Source: Enteropsectra breve
Lineage: Eukaryota; Microsporidia
Assembly: GCA_024243835.1 (NCBI GenBank)
Contig: JALPMN010000548.1
Coordinates: forward strand, 1 to 17,419
Direction of reading: 5' to 3'
DNA: 17,419 bases
Positions 7,971-16,619 of the stretch are shown one piece after another. The position numbers and the translations under genes are program-made. The notes below the pieces were generated by a model. That model was not told the DNA's origin and ran no database searches. It saw only the letters and a program-made list of their open reading frames with translations. Position 1 is the stretch's first letter. Each line of letters starts with the position of its first letter.

Positions 7971-8380
7971 TAAAATTTTTAGAATTCGCAAAAGTCATAA
8001 AACTCAGAAGTTCTGCTTGTCGAGAGATATTCATTGTTCTGTAAAACTATTTTATGATTGTTGCTTTAAGAAGCTCAAATCATAGTATTTTTTAATGTTT
8101 TTAAAAAAGACATTTTTAATTTTAATCCTTTTCTCTGAGGAGTACAGCCAGAATCAAGGCCTCATTAGTTGCTTTAGCATCATTTGTTATACTTTTAATA
8201 TTTTATGTCTGATATTTATAACATGCATCAAAAGCCCTTCACTTCAGCATACTGGAAAATAAATCACAGTATTCATATTAAGCATGTTTTTGCTCTGTAT
8301 GATAACTGATGCAGAATTTTAGTATAAAAATAAGCCTTTTTATTATGATGGCTTATTATGAAAAGAAATTATAATTCTAA
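7971..8380. other. Divergent intergenic region between POP1 and the MscS gene
   Basis: About 410 AT-rich bases hold the promoters of two divergently transcribed genes. TATA-like runs (TATAAAAATAAG at about 8323) lie upstream of the MscS start. I see no RNA gene or further coding frame. Confidence 0.5.
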
Positions 8381-8384
8381 CCCC
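8381..8384 (+). promoter_or_regulatory. CCCC start-proximal signal that selects the MscS start
   Basis: TTCTAACCCCATG puts CCCC directly before the ATG at 8385. The upstream in-frame ATG at 8358 lacks such a motif, so the downstream start is preferred. Confidence 0.6.
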
Positions 8385-10019
8385 ATGCTAAATATTTTTA
8401 CCCAGCTGTGCATATCCTCGTTGTTTCTGTTCTATAGCAGCGAGGCTTATTCTATCTTTGATTCTAGTTCAACAGCCTCTAAATGCTCAGCAGCACTATT
8501 TGGAGGCATATCATTGCTGCTTTTGTACACGTCCAAAAGAGCATATTCCTTGACAATATCTTTCTTCGTGATACTCCACAGAGCACTGTATTTAGCATCG
8601 ATGGTCCATGTTTTCGATGTTCCCAATATTTCAAAAATTCTGTACGCAGGAATCTTCCTCTTCAGTGCACTAGATTTTGCCCGCATTTGCACACTGTCCG
8701 TCCTTTTCAAAAATTTCAGCACAGAAGAGCGAATTAAGTGGTACTCTGATGTAATAAATTTTGAGAGGCTTCTGAGAGGCTGTTTGTACGGTGGTAACAG
8801 ACTTAGCACCGAAGATGTGATAGATCTTCTGAACCGGTCAACAAAAAGACATGATCCGAAAACGATATTTGCATTGCTAAGCAACAGCCAGAATGAAAAT
8901 ATGCTGACAGCGAAGTTTGCATTGCTGAATATTGTAAAAAGTAAACTAAAAGACGAAAACACCTCTTTTAGTGCAAAAAATCTGTTACTGGAGGAAGATT
9001 CTCAAGTTTCAACAAGCAGCTTAAAGCTCGAGAATCTAACTCATGATGATGAGTACTGGATGAAGCATGGTGCTAATAGTTTTAATGAAGCCATAGGGGA
9101 AAATATCAACAATGACACACGAAAAAATACCGAACTTTCATTCAGTGCTTGCAGGGAATTGCTGGAGCTTGAAAAATATAATTTTAAAGGCAAAATAAGA
9201 ATGGAACGAGTTTCGAGATTTTTAGATCCTGGAGATGCACATGAATTTATGAGAATTCTTACGCAGGGATTTTCCAGCGAGTTGTCCTACAGTGAGTTTG
9301 AAGACAATATTCGGCAGATGAACAATGAAAGAACAAATTTTGTTTCAACGCTGCGCAACAATAACCGCACCGCCAGTATTTTTCGCAAATGCCTCATTGC
9401 CCTCGAGCTTATGGCGATAATAATGTTTTGCATCAGTTTTTTCGAGTCCGTTGCCATAATCAAAAAGATTTTGATTCCGATAATGATCTTTTTTATTCTT
9501 GTCTTCTGCCGCCTTTTTGACTCGTTTGCCTTTTTGCTGCATGTGCATCCGTATGACATTGGAGACAGAATTTACATCGATGGAGACAACCTTGTGGTCA
9601 AAGACATGGGACTGGTCTCAACAACATTCGAGCGCTGGAACAACGAGTATGTGGTGATGGGGAACAGGTACATAAACCAGCGCCCGATAACGAATCTAAG
9701 AAGATCGAAAAATCAGCAATGGCGAGTTGAAATTTGCATTTCCGCATCCATCAAAGAAAAATGCATTGAGCGTCTCGTAAGCAGCATGCGCGAGTTTGCC
9801 GCATCAAATCCTGCATTCGAAAAGCTTAGTGCCGAGTATGACGAGCTAACAAACTGTGAAAAGCTGAAGATTATTTTTATTGTGCGTCATTCCATAAACT
9901 ACCAAAATGGATATTTTACGTGCTATGTGCAAAACAAGTTTATGAAAAAGCTGGCTAAAGAGTGCAATGTAAATAACATCCGATATGTGCTTCCTAAGCT
10001 GAACATAAGCTATGCCTAG
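8385..10019 (+). CDS. MscS-family mechanosensitive channel, eukaryotic type
   Basis: These channels open on membrane stretch and release ions or osmolytes; fungal homologues sit in the ER or plasma membrane. With the CCCC-supported start the protein has 544 residues (553 from the upstream ATG at 8358). A hydrophobic N-terminus and two or three further membrane spans lie before residue 110. A soluble insert (about 115-330) follows. Two more spans (about 336-390) lead into the conserved MscS beta domain: HPYDIGDRIYIDGDN, then TTFERWNNEYVVMGNRYI and ITNLRRSKNQ. This matches the fungal HPFDVGD, F-x-R-W-x-G and N-x-RRS pattern rather than bacterial MscS. The region where fungal Msy proteins have an EF hand (FLDPGDAHEFMRI, SYSEFEDNI) keeps the helices but not a convincing calcium loop. 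It is convergent with the septin gene. Confidence 0.88.
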   Translation: MLNIFTQLCISSLFLFYSSEAYSIFDSSSTASKCSAALFGGISLLLLYTSKRAYSLTISFFVILHRALYLASMVHVFDVPNISKILYAGIFLFSALDFARICTLSVLFKNFSTEERIKWYSDVINFERLLRGCLYGGNRLSTEDVIDLLNRSTKRHDPKTIFALLSNSQNENMLTAKFALLNIVKSKLKDENTSFSAKNLLLEEDSQVSTSSLKLENLTHDDEYWMKHGANSFNEAIGENINNDTRKNTELSFSACRELLELEKYNFKGKIRMERVSRFLDPGDAHEFMRILTQGFSSELSYSEFEDNIRQMNNERTNFVSTLRNNNRTASIFRKCLIALELMAIIMFCISFFESVAIIKKILIPIMIFFILVFCRLFDSFAFLLHVHPYDIGDRIYIDGDNLVVKDMGLVSTTFERWNNEYVVMGNRYINQRPITNLRRSKNQQWRVEICISASIKEKCIERLVSSMREFAASNPAFEKLSAEYDELTNCEKLKIIFIVRHSINYQNGYFTCYVQNKFMKKLAKECNVNNIRYVLPKLNISYA

Positions 10020-10061
10020 TCTTTTTTCATATAGAACGCTGCTAAAAAATTAAAGGTTGTG

Positions 10062-10067
10062 AATAAA
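10062..10067 (+). terminator. Candidate AATAAA poly(A) signal of the MscS gene
   Basis: AATAAA lies 42 bases after the TAG stop in the 118-base space between two convergent genes. Confidence 0.4.
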
Positions 10068-10137
10068 ATTTACTTTATAAACGATACTTTTATTATGAGA
10101 GTGATTTAAATATAAATAAAGTTTAAGAAACGATATT

Positions 10138-10998
10138 TTACTGTTTTAAGGCATTTTCAAGAACCTCAGCTCTGTACTTCTCATAGATTTCAGTTGATGT
10201 TGTCTCAACCAAAACATCAATGTGAGATGCGAGTAGTGCCTCTCTCATTAGTGAAATGTCGCAGATGTGCCGGCTTTCAATCTCGATGTGGCCCGCCTCA
10301 TGGTTCCTTGAGGGATTTTCGTCCTCTGAGTTGTTACTACAGACCGCAGTAAAAGGCAGAGATCCATTCAGGCCTGTTCCTGCAGCGGAAGGGACGAAAT
10401 ATTCTTCATTTTCAAAATTAAAAACTCTGATTTTGTAGTACGCCAGCTGCTCGTTTATTTTTAGCTTTAAAACCCATCTTTCTTCAATCGTAAGGGCATC
10501 AGCCTTTGTTATTACTGGAATTATATTTACCAGATCCGAAAGCTTCTGTAAAAAAGCTATGTCTCTCTGCTTCAGCATGCCTGTTGTTGCAGGGATTGTG
10601 TACAGCAGGCAGTGCACCCGCTTGTCCTCATACTTGGCGTTTCTTCTTATTTTGGACTCTTCCTCAATGTAGGAGTCAAACTGGTCTTTGATGTACTCCA
10701 TAATCGAATTTTGCACCGCTTCATCGTCGAGTGTTTGGCCGAATCCGGGTGTTTCAATAAAGGCCATTTTCTGTGATTGCTCACCCCCCTCGATATTAAG
10801 CAAATAAACATCAATTTCCCTGCTACCCTTGTTGCTGATGACAGATCTCTTGATTATATTGTTGATTAACGAGGTTTTGCCCGATCCCCTCGGGCCTGCG
10901 GTCATGATCGTAAACTGAATATTTCTCTTTCTCAGCATTTGTTTATTTGTAGTTACAAGATAAATAAGAACATCAGTTGTCGGTTTTGAGGTTATCAT
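10138..10998 (-). CDS. Septin (short, without C-terminal coiled coil; Cdc10-like in length)
   Basis: Septins are GTP-binding proteins that build filaments and rings at membranes during division. The 286 residues hold the P-loop GPRGSGKT (35-42), the G3 motif as IETPGFG (81-87, usually DTPGFG), the septin block RVHCLLYTIPATTG (127-140), NIIPVITKAD (158-167, G4 as TKAD instead of AKAD) and the septin unique element with SLPFTAV and DISLMREALLASHIDVLVET (247-266), then YEKYR. The protein stops soon after, so there is no C-terminal coiled coil, as in Cdc10. The RxYPWG segment of the unique element, whose Trp is nearly invariant, is replaced by RNHEAGHIEIE. I also see no clear switch I threonine, so GTP hydrolysis may be lost. 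The start has no CCC/GGG. Confidence 0.93.
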   Translation of the reverse strand: MITSKPTTDVLIYLVTTNKQMLRKRNIQFTIMTAGPRGSGKTSLINNIIKRSVISNKGSREIDVYLLNIEGGEQSQKMAFIETPGFGQTLDDEAVQNSIMEYIKDQFDSYIEEESKIRRNAKYEDKRVHCLLYTIPATTGMLKQRDIAFLQKLSDLVNIIPVITKADALTIEERWVLKLKINEQLAYYKIRVFNFENEEYFVPSAAGTGLNGSLPFTAVCSNNSEDENPSRNHEAGHIEIESRHICDISLMREALLASHIDVLVETTSTEIYEKYRAEVLENALKQ

Positions 10999-11425
10999 TT
11001 AGCTTAAGAAGTATAGTTTGATGAGATTTGAGCTAATATTTATTAAATATAACTGTTTTATCAAGAGAATAAATTTTTGTGGTAAGTTGAAGACAAAACT
11101 AAGTTTGTGCCTTGAAAAAGTGTAGTTGCTTGATAATAAGTAGAACTGAGCTCTCATTTGAGACTAAATTTTTATTTCATGCCTATAGCAGCGTTAAAAA
11201 AGGCTAAACCTATGCATTGTTAATAAAACAGAGAATCATAGCTGTCTGATGAAATCTTTGAATGAAAAAACTTTTTAAAACCGATGTTTCAAGAGCATTG
11301 ACTTCACTTTTTTCATGAATGATAAAAAATTAAGCTTGTTCTTCTAGTCAATGATGCAAATGCTGCATTTTTAGAATAGTATTATTTTTAAAAGAGTATT
11401 TTAACTCAAAATGGCATTTTAATGT
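10999..11425. other. AT-rich intergenic region
   Basis: About 430 bases between the septin start and the end of the small Lys-rich gene. I find no coding frame, tRNA or clear repeat; the septin promoter should be at its left end. Confidence 0.55.
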
Positions 11426-11430
11426 TTATT
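11425..11430 (-). terminator. AATAAA overlapping the stop of the small Lys-rich gene
   Basis: The minus strand reads CTAAATAAACAT, in which the TAA stop is inside AATAAA. It is the second gene here with this overlap. The A-rich Lys codons make chance likely enough to keep confidence low. Confidence 0.35.
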
Positions 11431-11872
11431 TAGATTGCTTTTTCTTTTGATTAAACTCCTGCTTTTTCTTGATATTATCTTTGTATTTCATCTCGCTGAA
11501 TTTGTTTATTCTCTTTTTCTTTTCCTCTTTTGGCTTCTCATCTATTTTTTTCTGTTTTGCAGGCGTTATATCCCGCATCCTGGGGCCTCCGCTGTTTTCA
11601 GCGATTATAGCTCTTTTTATTTTTTTGGTGTCTTTTATTTTAAAAAGACCCATAGGACGATGTGTTCGCTCTTTTTTCTCCTTCTCCTCGCTCTCAGATT
11701 TTTCTGCAATTTCGTCTGAATCAACGATGGGCGGCAGTGTCGTATTTAAAAACTGCACAACCTGCTTTAAGCAGGACTGATAAAAGCCCTTTTCTCTCTT
11801 TTCTATTTCCTCAAGCTTTTGGCTTTCAAGTTCACTAGCTAGCAATGCTTCGTTGCTACTCTCGTTGTTCAT
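11426..11872 (-). CDS. Small Lys/Glu-rich protein of unknown function
   Basis: I do not recognise this 148-residue protein. It begins with an acidic helix (residues about 1-45, SELESQKLEEIEKREKGF), then a short hydrophobic helix VVQFLNTTLPPIV, an acidic linker (SESEEKEKKE), and the only segment that looks conserved, RPMGLFKIKDTKKIKRA followed by GGPRMRDITPAK at about 96-107. The last 40 residues are almost all Lys, Glu and Asn and should be a basic, nucleic-acid- or tubulin-friendly tail. The order reads like a small nuclear or spindle-associated protein, but that is a guess. AAAATTTT lies four bases before the ATG (11884-11877), as in POP1, which supports the start. AATAAA overlaps its TAA stop. 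Confidence 0.7.
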   Translation of the reverse strand: MNNESSNEALLASELESQKLEEIEKREKGFYQSCLKQVVQFLNTTLPPIVDSDEIAEKSESEEKEKKERTHRPMGLFKIKDTKKIKRAIIAENSGGPRMRDITPAKQKKIDEKPKEEKKKRINKFSEMKYKDNIKKKQEFNQKKKQSK

Positions 11873-11876
11873 CGCT

Positions 11877-11884
11877 AAAATTTT
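11877..11884 (-). promoter_or_regulatory. AAAATTTT element before the small Lys-rich gene
   Basis: The minus strand reads AAAATTTTAGCGATG. The eight-base palindrome is also found at similar distance before POP1 and the nucleoporin gene, though here CCC/GGG is replaced by GCG. Confidence 0.4.
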
Positions 11885-12068
11885 GAAAAAAATGAAATTC
11901 GTGTAAAAAAGCTATTTATAGTTTAAAGCCGACGGAGCATAAAATGCCGCTATAAGGTGAGTGTTACTAGTCATTCAATTAGTATTGCATATTAGCAGCA
12001 CATTTTCAATTGGCTCATTTAAAACAGATGTTTCATTGCATATATTCTGATATCATCAACAACTTAAG

Positions 12069-14348
12069 ATGGAAGAAGATCTCATAGTAAAAGAATTGAA
12101 AAAAGCACTAGAATATGATGATATTTATGAAATATACTTTAATATTAAAAAACTAGTTATCTACGAGGAGATTGCTCTAAACGCAGAGACCCTGGAAAAG
12201 CTCAAAGACTTTATAAAGGCATACACTGAGACCATCCATATTATTCCTACTGACTTTAACACCACGATGAATGCTCTGCTTGCTAAAATCAGGCCATTGG
12301 ATTTTGCTCTTCATGTAAAAGCGTTAAGCTTTCTTGACCACGTTAATTTAGAATACTTTAGGAAATTCTACAGCTACTCAAAAATATACGGAGTCTTCAA
12401 AGATGTGGCCAAAAATATATTTGAAGACTTTTATGAGCGCAGATATGTTTCTCTCCTCATAAAACTGCTAGACAACAATGATCTGGTGTACAAGAACCTA
12501 CAGCCAGTCGTTAATAAGCTCACTCTTTATGTAACAAAAGATATTGTTGACAAAAATATCGGATGCTGCTGCGCGGTCGTTGCAGCCATTGCCGAAAACT
12601 GCCCTGAAAAGTTTGATGATATGGTTATTTTATCAATGATCAGTTTCTTTTCTGGTGTACTGGGAAATCCTCAAAATTTCGTATTTCTGAATGAAGATAT
12701 TGGCAATATGTTGACTGAGACAATTGAGGTGCTATGCAACCGCCACTTTAGGGACAGGAGCGTAAAAAGGATTTCTACTGGGCTTATGAGAGAAGCACTG
12801 GCCAATATCGAAAAGTATAAAGGCTCAACAGTCTATGAGGAAGTACTGGTGATTGTCATGTGCACCAGGATTCTGACTCCGCTGTGTAAACTTTCTGCAT
12901 GTAGTGGAAATACAGATTATAGCTTTTTTAAAGTCAGACACCTGAACTCTTATATTAAAAAGAGCAGAAAAGTTGCTCTATTTCCAAACTGCGAAGAAAA
13001 AACTGTGAAAGATGGCGCTAAGAATCATAGTAATATAAAAAATAACAAACAGAAGTCTTCAGGAGATAGTCACAAAATTCAAGATTCAGAAACCGAGGGT
13101 TGCTTGTCTTATGAAGAAAATAGCGTTAAAGAGACTGTTGTTGTTTTTAACGAGCACTTCGATGAAGCTGACGAGGATCCTTTGGACAGAATACATTATG
13201 GCAGGCTTCATGACTTATATATATCATACAAATACGAATTTTTAGCAGCACTTGATTCATATGTGCATTGCTTCGAAAGAAAAATGTTCTATGAAGATCT
13301 GCACTCTGTTTGCAGTCCTTTGCAGCTTTTGAGCAGGCTCGGGTGCCTTAAGACGTATATAGACTGGTCTGATCTAATATCATTCGCATGCAGCAGCTGC
13401 TGCAAAGAACAGTTTATTACCTTTATGTTCGATCCATTTTACACTATTAACCCAAAACATAGTGTGTATGTCGAGCTTTTTTACAAGAGCATCAGAGAAA
13501 GCAAAGAAAATCTTTTATATTTTACTTTTATGGCCATACGCGAGGGATGTTGGAGCATCTTGATGGAGAGCTACTTTTATGGCATCAGTTCGAACGATCC
13601 CTTCGACAGAAAGAGGCGATACCTCATCCTAGAAGGTTTTCTTTCCCAGAGTACCGAAATAGTACCTGTAAAAGAAGAAAATTTGATTGTTGTTTCGGCC
13701 GAAGACCCAAGTCAAGGTACAATTACAGACGCAGTTGGAGAGCTTAACGCAAAACACAAAATAGGTCTTTCCAGCAGCGATTTCTCAAGTTTTTCTTTAA
13801 AAGAGAAGCCTCATGTAAAGATACGCTTTGATAAAGAGGATATTACTGTGAAAGAAAAAAAGAAAAAGACTCAAATACAAAATATTGCGTCGTGTGCCGC
13901 AATTTCATATTTCAAAAAATGCGATATTTTTGTGGCAAATAAAAATGTTTCGATGCTTGTAACCGCTGTCCTCTCATGCTCACTCAGCTGTGAAGAGTCT
14001 TTGACAGTGCTTCTTTATTTGCGTAAATGCCTTATAAATGCATCAACTGATGATATTCATTATGTTTGTCTCTGTGCATGGATCATGAGACACAAAAAGC
14101 CCAGAATAAGTGAATGCATGGGTCATATAGAGTGCTATGGTGATATCTTAATTGTGTTGTTGTACAACATGCTAAGAAAGAAGGACAGGAAGAAACTGCT
14201 GAAAAGAACTCACGAAGAATCATTTAAGATTTTCTTAGTAGGCCTAACAAAGGAGCAGTTAAATGATCTTTCGCTGCTTGATAATAAACAAAAATCCTCG
14301 TGTTATTATCAGAGTTACAAAAAGCTTGCAACAATGCTTCAGAATTAG
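12069..14348 (+). CDS. Alpha-helical protein resembling Tel2/TELO2 (TTT complex)
   Basis: The 759 residues are helical throughout except a charged linker at about 305-355. Residues about 450-530 match the Tel2 pattern of a short hydrophobic stretch, an FY residue pair and then Y-x-x-S-x-RxR-x-x-IL-x-x-x-x-x-A-x-E: here YFYGISSNDPFDRKRRYLIL then EGFLSQSTEIV. The part after it recalls the Tel2 stretch RSKTxRx-x-x-x-VAGxFFxPLL: VKEKKKKTQIQNIASCAAIS, then YFKKCDIF and ALLYNML-like helices. Tel2, with Tti1 and Tti2, helps Hsp90 fold PIKK kinases. The size fits (yeast 688, human 837). The match comes from memory of the family and has no catalytic motif to confirm it. It is Cys-rich (CCC 166-168; CSSCC 441-445). 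A decayed partial copy lies downstream. ATG 12069 has no CCC/GGG. Confidence 0.6.
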   Translation: MEEDLIVKELKKALEYDDIYEIYFNIKKLVIYEEIALNAETLEKLKDFIKAYTETIHIIPTDFNTTMNALLAKIRPLDFALHVKALSFLDHVNLEYFRKFYSYSKIYGVFKDVAKNIFEDFYERRYVSLLIKLLDNNDLVYKNLQPVVNKLTLYVTKDIVDKNIGCCCAVVAAIAENCPEKFDDMVILSMISFFSGVLGNPQNFVFLNEDIGNMLTETIEVLCNRHFRDRSVKRISTGLMREALANIEKYKGSTVYEEVLVIVMCTRILTPLCKLSACSGNTDYSFFKVRHLNSYIKKSRKVALFPNCEEKTVKDGAKNHSNIKNNKQKSSGDSHKIQDSETEGCLSYEENSVKETVVVFNEHFDEADEDPLDRIHYGRLHDLYISYKYEFLAALDSYVHCFERKMFYEDLHSVCSPLQLLSRLGCLKTYIDWSDLISFACSSCCKEQFITFMFDPFYTINPKHSVYVELFYKSIRESKENLLYFTFMAIREGCWSILMESYFYGISSNDPFDRKRRYLILEGFLSQSTEIVPVKEENLIVVSAEDPSQGTITDAVGELNAKHKIGLSSSDFSSFSLKEKPHVKIRFDKEDITVKEKKKKTQIQNIASCAAISYFKKCDIFVANKNVSMLVTAVLSCSLSCEESLTVLLYLRKCLINASTDDIHYVCLCAWIMRHKKPRISECMGHIECYGDILIVLLYNMLRKKDRKKLLKRTHEESFKIFLVGLTKEQLNDLSLLDNKQKSSCYYQSYKKLATMLQN

Positions 14349-14805
14349 CCTTGCTACATAGTTTATTAAATTTCATATCCCAATCATTAGTGTTATTTAG
14401 TGGGTTATATTGTTTTTAAAAGTAGGTGCTATTGTGCTTGAAATAGTTGTGTTATTTTTATTTCAACTAAGGGTGTGTTATTTGGTGTATATTATTTATG
14501 TTTATAAAGAAAAATATAAGAAACATGTAAAAGCTTAAAATAAAGCTTTCACACGCGCTCAAAAATTATTCTTAATAAGCATATATTAGAATAAATATTA
14601 TTTGCACAATTATACTTTATTCTCCTAGCATTTTAATCTTGTTATTTTTCTCTCCACTAAATTGGCAGAAAATCAACAGCTGCAAGACCTTAATATCTAA
14701 CAATTATTTTATAGGTGCACTAGCATTTAAGAACATTATATTTTATCTAACCCTAATTTATGGCATCTGAGAAACTCTTAGGTACATTTTTGTCGTCAAT
14801 AAAAA
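14349..14805. other. AT-rich spacer between the Tel2-like gene and its decayed copy
   Basis: About 450 bases hold no credible gene. The plus strand at 14388-14510 is G/T-rich, with scattered TAGTG and GTGTTATT words but no regular array. AAAGCTTAAAATAAAGCTTT near 14530 is a small palindrome. Weak similarity to the parent gene may extend a little left of 14806 but is not convincing. Confidence 0.5.
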
Positions 14806-15060
14806 TTACTGGCGCCAAATGCTCCAATAAAAATGCTCATCAGTTTTGAGAAAGTACTGGTGATCGTTATGCACCAGGATTCTGACTCTCTTTATATGCT
14901 TTTGTAAGCAGTGGAAATACTGACTATAGTTTTCAAACTCTCACAGTTGGTAATTCATATAAAAACAATAGAATAGCTGACCATTTTCCAAACTGCGAAG
15001 AGAAAGCTACGGCAAATGATTCTAAATTAAAATACCGAGAAAGAGACGCTTTAATTATTG

Positions 15061-15539
15061 TCCACTCTATTCAATTATGCATTAAATTTTACCCAAGCTC
15101 CTTAACCATTCCTAGTACCGCAAGTATCAGATGTTAGCAGTATCATAGCATAGTCACCCTGACCTAAAAATAGCATTTGCATGCGAAAACGGTTTAACAA
15201 AAAATTAAATCGTTCTGTCGGTCCTTTTTTCTTGTATATCTAGCATGCTATGATACGAAGCTTACTGTAGCTTACAAATTCACCTAGCATCTATACTCTA
15301 GTAATAAATTAAGCTTAATCCACGATCATTTTTTAAAACATAAATAAGGGCTAAGAAATATAAAGGAGGATTATACAACGATTCTTTATCCTCGAATCCG
15401 CCAGCTCGTTGCAGTCTGGCTCTTCAGGATTCCGATCAGGTAAGTTCGATGAAAATAGTATTGAGATTCAGAATATAACGACTGGGTCACAGAGGTATTT
15501 TCATCGAACTCAGCTGTTCAGAATCCCCACAAGTCCACT
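15061..15539. mobile_element. Inserted segment in the pseudogene, flanked by TCCACT; possible MITE remnant
   Basis: The parent gene has nothing corresponding to about 15067-15533, while alignment resumes at 15548 (ATGG, parent 13196). TCCACT occurs at both edges (15061-15066 and 15534-15539), as a 6-base target duplication would. The segment has no coding frame. It contains a strong hairpin at its right end and a 12-base inverted repeat further left. Six-base matches can be chance, and the parental site is diverged, so the mobile origin is inference. Confidence 0.4.
15140..15256. repeat. 12-bp perfect inverted repeat within the insert
   Basis: GTATCATAGCAT at 15140-15151 pairs with ATGCTATGATAC at 15245-15256 around a 93-base interior. 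Pairing does not extend clearly inward or outward. Confidence 0.75.
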
Positions 15540-15545
15540 GCATCG
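15407..15545. repeat. Long imperfect inverted repeat (hairpin) with a 15-bp perfect core
   Basis: AGTTCGATGAAAATA (15443-15457) is the exact reverse complement of TATTTTCATCGAACT (15496-15510). Pairing continues outward at 12 of 16 positions, then after about ten poorly matched bases at 8 of 9 (CGTTGCAGT 15407-15415 against ACTGCATCG 15537-15545). Arms are about 50 bases with a 38-base spacer. Such a stem is unlikely by chance and suits a MITE end, a decayed transposon or a structured RNA. It lies in the pseudogene insert. Confidence 0.85.
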
Positions 15546-16619
15546 AAATTATGGTTAGCCTCACGAATTAAAAATTATACAGAAATATGAATTTTTGAAA
15601 CAAAATGAATCAGCAACTACCCCTCGCTTCAGTAAAGAAGAGCTTTATGAAGATCTCCAAGTTTTACATGATTCTTCGATACTTCTAAGCAAACTGGGGA
15701 GTTTGAAGTCAATGATCGATTGGTCTGATCTAGTGCCATTCGCATGCAGCTACTGCTGTAAATAACAGTTTATTTCCTTCATGTTCGATACATTCTATAC
15801 TAGCAACCCCAAGCATGGTGTGTATGTCGAGCTTTTTTACAAGAGCCTCAGAGAATGCAAGGAAAACCTTCTGTATTTTACAGAGCTAGCCATACGCGAG
15901 GGGTGCTGGTACATTCTGCCAGAGATTTACTTCCATGGCATCAGCTCGAATGATCCTCTCGACAGAAAGAGGCGATACCTCATCTTAGAAGGCTTTCTTT
16001 CCCAGAGTACTGAAATAGTACCTGAAAAAGAAGATAGCTTAGTTGTTGGTTGCGGCTGAAGCCTCGAGTGAAAATATAAGTACAAGCACAGTCAAAGGAC
16101 TTGTTGCAAGACTTATTAGCGCTATTTTCTGCTGCAATGGCACAATTTCTTTAAAAACTGAGGGGGTTGAAGCAAAGATACGCGCTGAGAATGAGCTCAG
16201 CATAATTTAAAAAAAGACTCAGATACAAAATATCGCAGTGCCTGTAGTTCTTTCATATCTCAAAAAATGCGATATTTTAGTTATAAATAAAAATGTGTGT
16301 GTGCTTGTAATCGGCCCTCTCAAATAGTCACTCAGCTGTGAGGAGTCTTTGACGGTGCTTTTGTATCTGCGAAAATGCCTGAGAAACGCTTCAGAAAATG
16401 ATAAATATTATGTGTGTCTCTGTGCATGGATTATGAAATACAAAAGGCTCAAGATCAGCAAATGCATGGATAATATTGAATGTCATGGCGATATGTTAAT
16501 TGCGTTGTTGTACAACATGCTTCAAAAAAAGGACAGTAAAAAGATGCTTAAAAAAATACGTGAAAAGGTTTATACGATTTTCCTTTCAGGCTTAAAAAAG
16601 AGCAGAGAAAAGGCCTTTC

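Noticed and set aside
8358..8384. Nine extra N-terminal codons of the MscS protein
   Set aside because: The ATG at 8358 has no CCC/GGG, while the ATG at 8385 has CCCC directly before it. The choice is not certain without transcript ends.
8447..8962. 171-residue frame antisense to the MscS gene
   Set aside because: It covers part of a well-supported channel gene and has no recognisable domain or start signal.
11469..11780. 103-residue membrane-like frame antisense to the small Lys-rich gene
   Set aside because: It is a mirror of Lys/Glu codons, with no start motif.
14388..14510. Telomere-like or G/T-rich repeat
   Set aside because: The words GTGTTATT and TAGTG recur without a regular period or array.
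15437..15447. Perfect 5' splice site (AGGTAAGT) in the pseudogene
   Set aside because: It lies in the hairpin-bearing insert of a dead gene. Microsporidian introns are few and short, and no matching branch and acceptor restore a frame.
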